A stretch of 64,000 bases of DNA from Taklimakanibacter deserti (lineage in GTDB: Bacteria; Pseudomonadota; Alphaproteobacteria; Rhizobiales; Aestuariivirgaceae). The position numbers and the translations under genes were made by a program. Below, piece after piece: positions 23,888 through 34,413 of the stretch (its first letter is position 1; every line of letters begins with the position of its first letter). Under the pieces are notes generated by a model that did no database searches, was not told the origin of the DNA, and worked only from the letters and a program-made list of their open reading frames with translations. The DNA lies in assembly GCA_003574785.1 (NCBI GenBank), contig QORU01000004.1:186001-250000 (forward strand). Direction: 5' to 3'.

Positions 23888-23964
23888 TGGTACAGCTGCC
23901 TGGCCTCGAACCAGGGACCTTCGGATCCACAATCCGACGCTCTAACCAACTGAGCTACAGCTGC
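23888..23964 (-). tRNA. tRNA-His (GTG)
   Basis: A complete cloverleaf on the minus strand: 5' acceptor GCAGCTG, D arm AGCTCAGTTGGTTAGAGC, anticodon stem-loop CGGATTGTGGATCCG with anticodon GTG, T arm with GGTTCGAGGC, 3' acceptor CAGCTGT, discriminator A and encoded CCA. The base before G1 is T, so there is no encoded G at -1, the first pair is G1-U72 and base 73 is A. This set is known from alphaproteobacteria that lost the otherwise universal G(-1) of tRNA-His. Confidence 0.96.
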
Positions 23965-24074
23965 ACAGGTCCTTGAACGGCGCGCAAACTAGAGCATCGG
24001 ACCGAAAAGTGCAACGCGGTTTTCGGATGAATCCGATGCGCAAAAACCAAGAAGCTCGGGCCATTTCAAGACGT

Positions 24075-24105
24075 GAAAAAGGCCCGTCTTTGCGAAACGG
24101 GCCTT
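24075..24105 (-). terminator. Rho-independent terminator of the phasin gene
   Basis: Inverted repeat with 9-bp arms AAGGCCCGT and ACGGGCCTT around a 9-base loop. On the minus strand it is followed by a T-run (TTTTTC). It lies 24 bp after the phasin stop codon. Confidence 0.85.
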
Positions 24106-24128
24106 GCTTGAAAATCCCAGTCCGAGAA

Positions 24129-24569
24129 TCAGGCGACCGCCTTGGAGAGATTGCCGAAGGATTTCAGCACGCCGTCCTGCACCGGCTTCACCGTCTCCTG
24201 GGCGAGGAGCACGCCGAGCTCGTTGAGCTCGCTCGCCTGGCGCGAGAATGCGGCGAACTGGTCGCGCGTAAATTCCTGATGGAGTGCGGCAAATTCGGTC
24301 GGGTCCTTCACCGCGAAAGCCTTGCGCACGAAGGTGAAGGCGGAATTCATGTTGATCTGGGCGATTTCCATCGCCTTGAGCTGGATGTCGGCGGCGCGCG
24401 CCTTGAAGGCGCCGGCGGCGGCATCGAAATACTGCATGTTGGAATGGGCGAGGTCGCTCGCCTTGTCGAAAGCGGCCTGCGCCTGGTCGACCGACTTCTG
24501 GGCGAAATCAGCAACCTCGGGCGGAACCTCGACCGAAGGCGTCTCGACGATTTTCAGTTTCTTGCTCAT
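24129..24569 (-). CDS. Phasin family protein
   Basis: 146 residues, almost entirely helical and free of Cys, with the phasin pattern of long amphipathic helices: ADFAQKSVDQAQAAFDKASD, KARAADIQLKAMEIAQINMN, then the DPTEFAALHQEFTRDQFAAF segment typical of phasin_2. Phasins coat polyhydroxyalkanoate granules and control their number and size. The gene is monocistronic, with a strong terminator after it and a 307-bp upstream region containing a TGCAA-N6-TTGCA palindrome that could serve PhaR-type repression. The acetoacetate-CoA ligase 3 kb away fits with polyhydroxybutyrate turnover. Confidence 0.88.
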   Translation of the reverse strand: MSKKLKIVETPSVEVPPEVADFAQKSVDQAQAAFDKASDLAHSNMQYFDAAAGAFKARAADIQLKAMEIAQINMNSAFTFVRKAFAVKDPTEFAALHQEFTRDQFAAFSRQASELNELGVLLAQETVKPVQDGVLKSFGNLSKAVA

Positions 24570-24651
24570 GTGTCACGCTCTCCTTGTCCGCAGGCCCCAA
24601 TCGAGCCGCGAGTGACCGTCATTCTCCTAGATAGGGACTATTTTTGTGCGA

Positions 24652-24667
24652 TGCAACATATTTTGCA
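24652..24667. promoter_or_regulatory. Possible PhaR-type operator upstream of the phasin gene
   Basis: TGCAA at 24652-24656 and TTGCA at 24663-24667 form a palindrome with a 6-bp spacer, about 83 bp upstream of the phasin start. PhaR repressors of alphaproteobacteria recognise TGC/GCA-rich palindromes in phasin promoters, and phasins are their main targets. No phaR gene is in this window, so the assignment is inference. The rest of 24570-24876 holds nothing else I can assign. Confidence 0.35.
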
Positions 24668-24876
24668 ATGCAGCAGGAGCCTGTGGAGAACAGGCACGGA
24701 GGACATGATCCTCGCTGCGACTCCCGTTAGACTTGAGGCAGGCCGTTAAGCTTAATAAAAGATTGATGAATTGTAACCAATTAGCGATCGATTATAAACA
24801 AATTGCCAGGGCCGCGATTCTGCGGAGGTGGGTTTCAAGCAAGGGGTCATGGGTGCCAATGCCCATGACAGGGTAA

Positions 24877-27423
24877 GTGGGTCAGGCCGGTTTGCCAACG
24901 CTCGAGGATTTGCGGGACCTGCCCCAGCCATCCTGGCTGTGGGACAGCGAGCGGGCGCGCATCGTCTGGGCCAACAAGGCGAGCATTGCCTATTTCGGCG
25001 GCGAGACCTTATTCGACCTCCTCGACCGGCTGTTCGACCCGGCCGAGCCTGGCGTCGAAAATCTGGGGGCACTGGCGAAGCGCTTGCGGCGCGGCGAGGC
25101 GCGCAAGGCGCTTCTGCATTTCCCCTCGACCGGCGCCCTGACCCCGCTCTCCTGTCAATGCGGCCTTCATACCTTGCCGGACGGCCGCACCGGCCTCCTG
25201 GTGGTCAGCCTTGCCGAGACTGCCGAAACCCAAGGCCAGTCCGGCGACCTGGCACGTGCGTTCAGCGACCTGCCCTTCCCGGCCTTGCTGCTCTCGCAAG
25301 GCACGGTGACCTTCGCCAACGCCGCCGCCGAGCGCCTGTTCACGGCCGAGCAGCGCGGCTCCGTCTCACGGCTCCTCGGCGGCCCCGATGCGGCGCAGGA
25401 TTTCCTGCATCGGGTCACTGCCTCGGGCACGCTCGGGCAGACGCGCAAGCTCGACACGGTGTTCGGCGAGCGCGAGATCCGATTGACCGCCAAATTCCTG
25501 CCCGTCGACAAAGGCGCCGAAGCCGTCATCCTGCTGATCTGCGAGGACGTCACCGACCGGCGCGCCCTCGAACGCAGTTTCGGCGTGGCGGCGGCCTCGC
25601 CGCCCGCCCCGGTCAAGAGCGAAGCTCAGCTTTCGCCCGCGGATGTCCAGGCTTTCGAAGCTCTCGGCAAGTCGCTCAGGGCGGAGAAGGCGCAATCGGC
25701 GCCCCCCGCCCCGATGAAGATCCAGGCCGTGCCGGTGCGCATGCCAGGCCTGCCGCCGGTCGTCACCCGCAAGATCGACAGCTTCCCTCATCCCGTCATC
25801 ATCGTACAGGACGAGAAGATCCATTACGCTAATCCCGCCGCTCTCAAGCTTTTGCGCTTCGAGACGCTGGAGGGCCTGCAGGAGAAGATGGTCTTTTCCG
25901 GCGGGCCGCCGCGCGGCGTCTCGACCGCGCGGCTCGCGACCGGCGATGGCGGCGCCCTGGCGGTGGACCTGGCGGCGCTTCCCATCGCTTGGCGCAACGG
26001 ACCGGCCCTGCAGATAACCCTGACCGAGGCCGCCTCCGCGTCGCCGGTCGAACAAGCCCCCGCGGCGCCACCGCCCCAGCCCAAAGCGGATGTCATCGAC
26101 TTCCGGGACGCCCCCGCCCCGCGGCCGAGGGCCGAGCAGGTGAGCGAGCGGCCAAAAACCGAGCCGCCCAAGGCCGAGATCATTGTCGAGCCGCCCAAGG
26201 AGGAGCCGCGGCCGCAACCGCCGGCAGGAGCACCGCGGCCCGCCAAGGCGGAAGCCGCTCCGGCGAAGGCGCCACTCGAGATCGCCCGGCAAAGCGAGAT
26301 CGCCGAGGACGAGGAGTTGCGCAACATCCTCGACACCGCGGCCGACGGCATCATCACGCTCGATGCCGCGGGCAACATCCGCACCTTCAGCGCCGGCGCC
26401 GAGGCGATTTTCGGCTATCGCATCGCCGAGGTCGTGGAAAAGCCTTTGGCGACCCTGCTTGCGCCGGACAGCCGCCGGATCCTGCGCGACTATTTGTCGG
26501 CCCTCCAGGGACCAGGGCTTGCGACGGTTTTCAATGACGGACGCGAAGTGACGGCGGTCGTCAAGCAAGGCGGCGTGGTGCCGTTGTTCCTCACCATCGG
26601 GCGATTGCATCCGACCACCCAGAAGGGTGCAGCCTTCTGCGCGGTCTTGCGCGACATCACCCAATGGAAGCGCACCGAGGCGGAATTGCGCGAAGCCAAG
26701 GACGCCGCCGAACAGGCGAGCCGGCAGAAATCCGAGTTCCTCGCCAAGATCAGCCACGAATTGCGCACGCCGCTCAATGCCATATTGGGCTTCTCCGAGG
26801 TCATGCGCATGGAGCGTTTCGGCGAGATCCAGAACGACAAGTATCGCGGCTATGTGAACGACATTCATTCGAGCGGCGCCCACCTCCTCTCGCTCATCAA
26901 CGATCTGCTCGATCTGTCGAAGGTCGAGGCCGGCAAGCTCGAGCTCAACTTCACCGCGGTGGCGCTCACCGAGGTCATCGAGCATGCCGTCAAGATGGTG
27001 CAGGAACAGGCGACGGCGGGGCGCGTCATCCTGCGCCGCACGATCCCGGCGGACCTGCCCAATGTCGTCGCCGACTATCGCTCGATGAGCCAGATCATGC
27101 TCAATCTCCTGACCAATGCGATCAAGTTCACCGATCCGGGCGGCCAGGTCATCATCTCGGGCCAGCTGACGAAGGCGGGCGAGCTCAAGCTCAGGGTGAA
27201 GGATACCGGCCTCGGCATGACCGAGGCCGAGATCAAGGAGGCGCTCGAGCCCTTCCGCCGCATCACCACCGACGGCCGCGACGTGCCGGGCACGGGCCTC
27301 GGCCTCCCCCTGACCAAGGCGCTCGCCGAGGCCAACCGCGCCAGCTTCGAGATCTCGAGCGAGCCACGCAAGGGCACTCTCGTCGAGATCACCTTCCCGA
27401 CCACACGGGTATTGGCAGTGTGA
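24877..27423 (+). CDS. PAS-domain sensor histidine kinase
   Basis: 848 residues from GTG 24877. No membrane segment is visible, so it is probably a soluble kinase. Two or three degenerate PAS-like segments occupy residues 1-385, followed by a Pro/Ala/Glu-rich linker (about 385-465) and a clear PAS domain (ILDTAADGIITLDAAGNI to about 600). Then come HisKA with the phosphoacceptor in ISHELRTPLN (His 627) and HATPase with N box NLLTNAIKF, G1 DTGLGM and G2 GTGLGLPLTK. The H-box and PAS arrangement resemble PleC/DivJ-type cell-cycle kinases of alphaproteobacteria. No response regulator is adjacent. Confidence 0.88.
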   Translation: MGQAGLPTLEDLRDLPQPSWLWDSERARIVWANKASIAYFGGETLFDLLDRLFDPAEPGVENLGALAKRLRRGEARKALLHFPSTGALTPLSCQCGLHTLPDGRTGLLVVSLAETAETQGQSGDLARAFSDLPFPALLLSQGTVTFANAAAERLFTAEQRGSVSRLLGGPDAAQDFLHRVTASGTLGQTRKLDTVFGEREIRLTAKFLPVDKGAEAVILLICEDVTDRRALERSFGVAAASPPAPVKSEAQLSPADVQAFEALGKSLRAEKAQSAPPAPMKIQAVPVRMPGLPPVVTRKIDSFPHPVIIVQDEKIHYANPAALKLLRFETLEGLQEKMVFSGGPPRGVSTARLATGDGGALAVDLAALPIAWRNGPALQITLTEAASASPVEQAPAAPPPQPKADVIDFRDAPAPRPRAEQVSERPKTEPPKAEIIVEPPKEEPRPQPPAGAPRPAKAEAAPAKAPLEIARQSEIAEDEELRNILDTAADGIITLDAAGNIRTFSAGAEAIFGYRIAEVVEKPLATLLAPDSRRILRDYLSALQGPGLATVFNDGREVTAVVKQGGVVPLFLTIGRLHPTTQKGAAFCAVLRDITQWKRTEAELREAKDAAEQASRQKSEFLAKISHELRTPLNAILGFSEVMRMERFGEIQNDKYRGYVNDIHSSGAHLLSLINDLLDLSKVEAGKLELNFTAVALTEVIEHAVKMVQEQATAGRVILRRTIPADLPNVVADYRSMSQIMLNLLTNAIKFTDPGGQVIISGQLTKAGELKLRVKDTGLGMTEAEIKEALEPFRRITTDGRDVPGTGLGLPLTKALAEANRASFEISSEPRKGTLVEITFPTTRVLAV

Positions 27424-27463
27424 AATCCCCTCGCCCCGCGCGAGCGGGAGAGTGTGTGGAAGC

Positions 27464-29428
<1,965 letters not shown>

Positions 29429-29552
29429 CGCAATCCTCCCTCTCGATCGTCACTCGCTTTCCGATTGCACAATCTCTTGTGATCGGCGTGAATTACCCAA
29501 GCGGCACGATCATGCCGCATTTCCGTGCTCCCAAGGCCCCGAATAAGGGCTT

Positions 29553-29571
29553 GAAGTCAACCCTTGACTTC
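29553..29571. promoter_or_regulatory. Inverted repeat in the AsmA upstream region
   Basis: GAAGTCAA and TTGACTTC form perfect 8-bp arms around CCC, 30 bp upstream of the AsmA-family start and 124 bp from the divergent acetoacetate-CoA ligase start. It could be an operator; no regulator is adjacent. Confidence 0.3.
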
Positions 29572-29600
29572 GTCGCCGGAATTGCCTTGCAAGGAGCCTA

Positions 29601-31424
29601 ATGCGCAAACTCTTACTGGCCATCCTCGCTGTTGCCGCTGTCGTCATTGTCGCAGCCGGTATCTTGCTGACCACCCGCATCCGGGCGGTTTCGGCGGATC
29701 TTGCCCAACGCGTCGAGCGCCAGACCGGCATGCAGGTGACGTCGTCGGGCCTGCCCGGCATATCCTTCTGGCCGCGTTTTTCGGTATCCTTCGGCAATGT
29801 CGTCATCCCGGCGCCCAAGGGCTTTACCTCGGCACCGCTCGCCACCATCGAAACGATACGGATCATGCCCGCGGACGGCCTTCTGGGCCTCGGTGAAGCG
29901 GGCATCGACGAGGTCGTCCTCGAGCGGCCCAATATCAACCTGGTGGTGAGCGCCGACGGGCGTGCCAACTGGAACTATGCCGCGCAGCCGCAAGCCGGCG
30001 AGCCGCCGGGACTGCCGGTGCGCATCGCCGAGGGCCGCATCGCCTTTCTCGACGAGCGCAGCGGAGCGGCGGCCCAGATCACCAATGTGGAATCGCTGGC
30101 CTCGCTTGCCGGCCCAGCCGATGAATTCAACGCCAAGGGCTCACTTGTCTGGAACGAGCGGCGCGCCACCTTCACGCTCTTCCTCAAATCGCCGCAACGC
30201 GTCGCCGAGGACGGATCGCCAGCCGATCTCACGCTCGAGGCGCCGGGTCTTGCCTTCCAGTTCTCCGGCCGCGCCGCCCTCGCCCGCGGCTTCGAGCTCG
30301 ACGGCCAAAGCGAGATCAAGGGAACCGATCTCGGCCTTGCGGCATCGTGGTTCGGGGCCGCCTTGCCCTCTGGCCTGACCGGCGCCCGCTTCGAGCTCGC
30401 CGGCGCGGTCGAAACCTCGAACAAGGGTCTCGCCTTCAACAATACGCAGTTCGTGCTCGACGATATGCGCGGTGAAGGCGACATCGCCATGGCGCTGGGC
30501 AAAGGGCGGCCGATGATCGAAGCCACGGTCGAAGCCCAGACGATCGACCTGACGCGCTACAGCGGTGCTGCGCCGTCGTCGGCGGCATCCTTTCTCACAA
30601 GCCCCTGGTCGTCGAAGCCTATCGACCTTTCGGCCCTCAAGACCCTTGATGCCGATCTCGACGTTTCGGCCAAGGCCTTCGCCTATGGTGCGCTCCGCAC
30701 CGGGCCGGCACGCCTTACCGCCGATTTGCGTGACGGCAAGCTCGATCTCAAGCTCGCCAAGGCCGCCTATGTCGAGGGCACGCTCGATCTCGCTCTCACC
30801 GTCGACGGGAAGGCGGAGCAGCCGACGCTCCAGTTCAGCGTCAATGGCGAGAACCTCGCCGCCGACAAGGCATTGCTCGCCGCCGTGGGCTTGGGCGATG
30901 TGTCGGGGAAGCTCTCGCCCAGCCTCTCGGTCAATGCCACCGGCCGGACGCTCGCCGAGCTGATATCGACCTTGAAAGGCCAGGCGTCGGTGCGCATCGT
31001 CTCGGGCGCCATCAAGGGCGTCGATCTCAAGGCGGCCTTCGGCAAGGTCGCCAATACGATCCTCGAGGGCTGGGGCAGCGACCAGCGCGCCAGCACGTCT
31101 TTCGATGCCTTGTCGGCGACGTTCATCATTGCCGATGGCATAGCCGAGACCGGCAATCTGATCCTGACCAGTCCCGCTTTGAGCTTCACCGGCAAGGGCG
31201 AAGCGGATCTGCTGCGCCAGGCCATCGATCTCAAGGTCGATCCGCAGCTCGTGGTCTCGGGCACGGACGCCACGGCGCCGCAATTCGCCACCTTCCCGGT
31301 CGCCATCCAGGTCAAGGGGCCATGGGGTGCGCCGCGGATCTATCCGGACATGCCGGGCATCCTCGAAGATCCGGCCGCCGCCTATGCGGCGCTCAAGAAG
31401 CTGGGTCTCGGCACGTCGGATTGA
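29601..31424 (+). CDS. AsmA-family protein
   Basis: 607 residues. An N-terminal transmembrane helix (LLLAILAVAAVVIVAAGILL) anchors the protein in the inner membrane, followed by the AsmA N-terminal region (VERQTGMQVTSSGLPGISF, then VSFGNVVIPAPKGF) and a long beta-rich periplasmic part ending in the C-terminal AsmA-like domain (LKGVDLKAAFG, then FDALSATFIIADGIAETGNL and FTGKGEADLLRQAIDLKVDP). AsmA relatives form groove-like bridges for phospholipid movement between membranes and affect outer-membrane composition. Start ATG 29601 carries a GGAG site just upstream. Confidence 0.88.
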   Translation: MRKLLLAILAVAAVVIVAAGILLTTRIRAVSADLAQRVERQTGMQVTSSGLPGISFWPRFSVSFGNVVIPAPKGFTSAPLATIETIRIMPADGLLGLGEAGIDEVVLERPNINLVVSADGRANWNYAAQPQAGEPPGLPVRIAEGRIAFLDERSGAAAQITNVESLASLAGPADEFNAKGSLVWNERRATFTLFLKSPQRVAEDGSPADLTLEAPGLAFQFSGRAALARGFELDGQSEIKGTDLGLAASWFGAALPSGLTGARFELAGAVETSNKGLAFNNTQFVLDDMRGEGDIAMALGKGRPMIEATVEAQTIDLTRYSGAAPSSAASFLTSPWSSKPIDLSALKTLDADLDVSAKAFAYGALRTGPARLTADLRDGKLDLKLAKAAYVEGTLDLALTVDGKAEQPTLQFSVNGENLAADKALLAAVGLGDVSGKLSPSLSVNATGRTLAELISTLKGQASVRIVSGAIKGVDLKAAFGKVANTILEGWGSDQRASTSFDALSATFIIADGIAETGNLILTSPALSFTGKGEADLLRQAIDLKVDPQLVVSGTDATAPQFATFPVAIQVKGPWGAPRIYPDMPGILEDPAAAYAALKKLGLGTSD

Positions 31425-31455
31425 TCGGTCGCGCCATTATTGGCAAGATGCCTGC

Positions 31456-31914
31456 ATGATCCGCGTTCAAGAGAAAGCCTTCGATGCCGCAGCGGAACTC
31501 GAGCAGTTCCGACACGCCAATCGCGCCAGCGGTGCGACCTGCATGTTCATCGGCACGGTGCGCGAGATGAGCGAGGGAGTGCCTATCGAGGGCATGACGC
31601 TCGAGCATTATCCGGGCATGACCGAGAAGGCGCTGGCCGAAATCGAGAAGGAAGCGCTGGCGCGCTGGCCTCTCGAAGCGAGCCTGATCATTCATCGCCA
31701 TGGCCGGCTCGAGCCCGGCGACGACATCGTGCTGGTGATCACCGCTTCGGCGCACCGCCAGGCGGCCTTCGCCGCTTGCGAGTTCCTCATGGACTGGCTC
31801 AAGACCAAGGCCCCGTTCTGGAAGCTCGAGGAGAGCCAAGGCACGTCCCGCTGGGTCGATGCCAAGGACCATGACGATGAAGCGGCACGGCGATGGGATC
31901 GCCGCCGGTCGTAG
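31456..31914 (+). CDS. moaE: Molybdopterin synthase catalytic subunit
   Basis: 152 residues from ATG 31456. MoaE, with MoaD, inserts the dithiolene sulfurs into cyclic pyranopterin monophosphate in molybdenum cofactor synthesis. Hallmarks are ATCMFIGTVREM, LEHYPGMTEKAL near residue 57, IHRHGRLEPGDDIVLVI and the catalytic Lys region LKTKAPFWKLEE near 117. MoaD is expected directly upstream in most relatives but here the AsmA-family gene takes that place. The end overlaps the next gene by 22 bp in another frame. Confidence 0.93.
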   Translation: MIRVQEKAFDAAAELEQFRHANRASGATCMFIGTVREMSEGVPIEGMTLEHYPGMTEKALAEIEKEALARWPLEASLIIHRHGRLEPGDDIVLVITASAHRQAAFAACEFLMDWLKTKAPFWKLEESQGTSRWVDAKDHDDEAARRWDRRRS

Positions 31915-32483
31915 GATATCCACGCTATCGCAGGCGGTGGCGCCGCGGTCCGCCGCGTCCGCCACGGCCTTGGTGGCGAAGCCTGCTCGACATCGCGATT
32001 TTCACCGCGGCCGCGGCGCTCATTCTCCTCGCTGTCCGCGTCTTCAACCAGGTGACGGTGACGCCCGGCAATGTCGATGTCATCGACGGCGATTCCTTCA
32101 GGCGCGGCAAGGACGAGATCAGGCTCAACGGCATCGATGCGCCCGAATATCGCCAGACCTGCCGCGACGCGGCCGGGCGCGACTGGGATTGCGGGAAGGA
32201 GGCGGCGCGCGCCTTGCGCCATCTCGTGGCCGGCCGCATGGTCGAATGCACCGGCCTCGATGCCGACCGCTATGGCCGTCTCGTCTCGCGCTGCACGGTG
32301 GGCGATGTGGTGATCAATTCGGAGATGGTCCGTCTCGGCTGGGCCATCGCCTATACGCGCCATGGCACGCTTTATGTGCGCGAAGAGGACGAGGCGCGCC
32401 GCGACAAGCGCGGCATCTGGCGCGGCACTTTCGATCTGCCGGAGGACTGGCGCGAGATCCACCGCTCCGACATGAACGATTGA
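31893..32483 (+). CDS. Membrane-anchored thermonuclease (SNase-like) protein
   Basis: 196 residues. A very basic Pro/Arg-rich N-terminus is followed by one transmembrane segment (IAIFTAAAALILLAVRVFNQV, about 34-54). The SNase-like OB-fold follows: VDVIDGDSFRRGKDEIRLNGIDAPEY near residue 62 with the catalytic Arg and Asp, DRYGRLVSRCTVG near 123, and IAYTRHGTLYVREEDEARRDKRGIW. Family members cleave nucleic acids outside the cytoplasm with calcium. The 22-bp overlap with moaE suggests translational coupling but there is no functional link. Confidence 0.85.
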   Translation: MGSPPVVGYPRYRRRWRRGPPRPPRPWWRSLLDIAIFTAAAALILLAVRVFNQVTVTPGNVDVIDGDSFRRGKDEIRLNGIDAPEYRQTCRDAAGRDWDCGKEAARALRHLVAGRMVECTGLDADRYGRLVSRCTVGDVVINSEMVRLGWAIAYTRHGTLYVREEDEARRDKRGIWRGTFDLPEDWREIHRSDMND

Positions 32484-32488
32484 GCGAG

Positions 32489-33268
32489 TTACAGCATTTT
32501 GCGGAACAGGACGATGGTTCTGAGGGCATAGACCAAGAGGATGGCGAGCGTCGGCCATTGGAACCAGAGCTCGCCGCCGGACAGTATGTTGATGAAGAAC
32601 AGGAAGACGATCAGCGTCGCGGCATAGGCGGTGCTCATCATGAAGCGGTGCATGCGCTCCCGGCGCTGGATTTGCCTGGCATCGTGCGGCGGATCGACCG
32701 GCTCGTGCGCCGGCGCCGCCGCCGCGGCTGTCGCAGCACCTCCCGGCTCCAACACCACCCGATAGACCGGGACTTGCGCCGATATGTTCTTGATCGCCTT
32801 GCTGCCCAGCGCATCGAAGCTTACCGCGAGCTTGTCCTTCACATGATCGAAGACCGTGCCTGAGATGAGGATGCCGCCCGGATCGGCCAGCGCCTGGAGC
32901 CGCGCCGCCACATTCACGCCGTCGCCGAACAGATCGTCATTGTCGACCATGACGTCGCCGAGATTGACGCCGACGCGGAACCACATCTGCTTTTCCTTGG
33001 CGAGAGCGGCATTGCGCTCGGCAATCGTCCGCTGGATCTCGACGGCGCATTCGACGGCTTTCACGACACTCGGAAACTCGGCGAGGATGCTGTCGCCGGC
33101 GGTATTCACCACTCGTCCGCGATGCTCGGCGATCCGCTCCGCCGTCAGCTCGCGATAGGCCTTGAGCGTTGCGAAGGTGCCTGTTTCGTCCTGGCCCATC
33201 AGCCGGCTGTAGCCGACGGCATCGGCCGAGAGGATGGTGGTCAGCTTGCGCTCGGTGGATGGGGTCAT
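32489..33268 (-). CDS. Class III nucleotide cyclase with C-terminal 2TM domain
   Basis: 259 residues. An N-terminal adenylate/guanylate cyclase catalytic domain (ERKLTTILSADAVGYSRLMG, metal Asp; VNTAGDSILAEF near residue 54; FRVGVNLGDVMVDNDDLFGDGVNVAARLQ near 97) is followed by an Ala/Pro linker and a 2TM domain (RQIQRRERMHRF, then two helices FMMSTAYAATLIVFLFFINIL and WPTLAILLVYALRTIVLF). It should make cAMP at the membrane. Many rhizobial genomes carry many such cyclases, usually with TPR or CHASE2 partners; this short cyclase-2TM arrangement is less common. Convergent with the nuclease gene, 5 bp apart. Confidence 0.87.
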   Translation of the reverse strand: MTPSTERKLTTILSADAVGYSRLMGQDETGTFATLKAYRELTAERIAEHRGRVVNTAGDSILAEFPSVVKAVECAVEIQRTIAERNAALAKEKQMWFRVGVNLGDVMVDNDDLFGDGVNVAARLQALADPGGILISGTVFDHVKDKLAVSFDALGSKAIKNISAQVPVYRVVLEPGGAATAAAAAPAHEPVDPPHDARQIQRRERMHRFMMSTAYAATLIVFLFFINILSGGELWFQWPTLAILLVYALRTIVLFRKML

Positions 33269-33387
33269 GGACGGCCCTTACCACATCATCAAGACACCCA
33301 AAACCGGCGCTTCCATCGATTGACGCAACGGCATATTCGCCGCAATATTGGCGCGTAGAAGAAACAAGAAGTTCAAGGTTTCAGGAG

Positions 33388-33714
33388 ATGAAACTGTTCA
33401 AACACACGATCGCCGATTGGCGGCGAGAGGCCGTAAAGACGGACCAGACGAATTCCGGCTCCGTCTATCACAAGATCAAGAGCGAATTTGAAACCTACAT
33501 GATCTATTCGTTCAACAAGGACGATATACGCTGGCAAGCCATACTTCAGGTGGCGCAAAAGAAAATGAGCGATGCCGTCGATGCTGCCGACTGGAAGACC
33601 GCGACCACAGCGCAGGAGCTTCTGAATTATCAGAGCGCCCTGGATGAGTGCCGGAAAATGCTGGTTGCAGCCGGCTGGACGCCGCCACCGCCAAACGGGG
33701 CCGCTGTCGACTGA
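33388..33714 (+). CDS. Hypothetical protein
   Basis: 108 residues from ATG 33388, which has a perfect AGGAG four bases upstream. The product is hydrophilic, without signal peptide or membrane helices: a basic N-terminus (MKLFKHTIADWRREAVK), a helical middle with aromatic residues (YMIYSFNKDDIRWQAIL), AADWKTATTAQELLNYQSALDE, and a Pro-rich end. I do not recognise a family. It precedes a small secreted protein on the same strand by 27 bp, so they may share a transcript. Confidence 0.6.
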   Translation: MKLFKHTIADWRREAVKTDQTNSGSVYHKIKSEFETYMIYSFNKDDIRWQAILQVAQKKMSDAVDAADWKTATTAQELLNYQSALDECRKMLVAAGWTPPPPNGAAVD

Positions 33715-33741
33715 TCGACAGCACGCAAGGAGGGTACGGCA

Positions 33742-33996
33742 ATGAAAAACGTCTTCATTATCGCCGGGCTGATTGGCGCAAGCTTGATTTCGGCAGCGCA
33801 TCCCGCCAGCGCTAGGTTTTGCGGCTGCCACTCCAGCTACGGTCGGTGGAAGTGCACTCCTTCAATCACATACTGCGCAAATGAATGCCGGGACACATAC
33901 AAGCTTTATCCTGATCGAGCGTCATGCCTCAAAGGTCGAAACCAGTCTCAGAAGCCCGCTCAAAAAACGACCCAGACTAAGAAGAAACCTCGGTGA
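33742..33996 (+). CDS. Small secreted cysteine-rich protein
   Basis: 84 residues with a clear Sec signal peptide (MKNVFIIAGLIGASLISAAHPASA, cleavage after ASA near residue 24). The mature peptide of about 60 residues has six Cys (FCGCHSSYGRWKC, then YCANEC and SC), suited to three disulfides in the periplasm or outside, and a very basic Gln/Lys/Thr-rich tail. RBS AAGGAGG stands 11 bases before ATG 33742. No family recognised. A host-interaction or antimicrobial-type role is conceivable from its form only. Confidence 0.6.
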   Translation: MKNVFIIAGLIGASLISAAHPASARFCGCHSSYGRWKCTPSITYCANECRDTYKLYPDRASCLKGRNQSQKPAQKTTQTKKKPR

Positions 33997-34084
33997 ACAA
34001 GCAAATCGAGGCTAGCGGCAAAAGGCTCACCCATAAAGCGTACGCGCGAGCGATTTTTCTTCCCCTGCCCGCCGCTGCCGAATA

Positions 34085-34297
34085 GTGCTTCTGATCTGGG
34101 CAGCGCCAAATTTGACTCTACGTGAGACCCGCCTTTATTACTGTTTTGTGGCGACAGGGAAGAAAGACGGCCGCCGCGAGGCCGAGCTTGAGGCGGCAAT
34201 CGAGCGGATCAGGCACGAGACTTGGAAGACCGGGCAGACATTGCCCAAGCTGCGCCGGGTCATTGCCCTTATCCTGCAGGAGTCGAAGCACGAATGA
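34085..34297 (+). CDS. Small hypothetical protein, uncertain
   Basis: 70-residue frame from GTG 34085, or 49 residues from GTG 34148 (then VATGKKDGRREAELEAAIERI, a charged helix). No ribosome-binding site is convincing for either start. The stop overlaps ATG 34294 of a 28-codon frame (to 34380, MIWKDIIQITDTPWNVDDRP...), which in turn ends directly before the amidohydrolase frame. The ATGA overlap is the main hint of coding. No family recognised. Confidence 0.3.
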   Translation: MLLIWAAPNLTLRETRLYYCFVATGKKDGRREAELEAAIERIRHETWKTGQTLPKLRRVIALILQESKHE

Positions 34298-34413
34298 TTT
34301 GGAAAGACATTATCCAGATCACTGACACGCCGTGGAACGTGGACGACAGACCGCGGTATATGAACAGGATCGTGCGCTGAATGTGGCAACGGATCCGAAC
34401 GAGGGTAGAAAGA

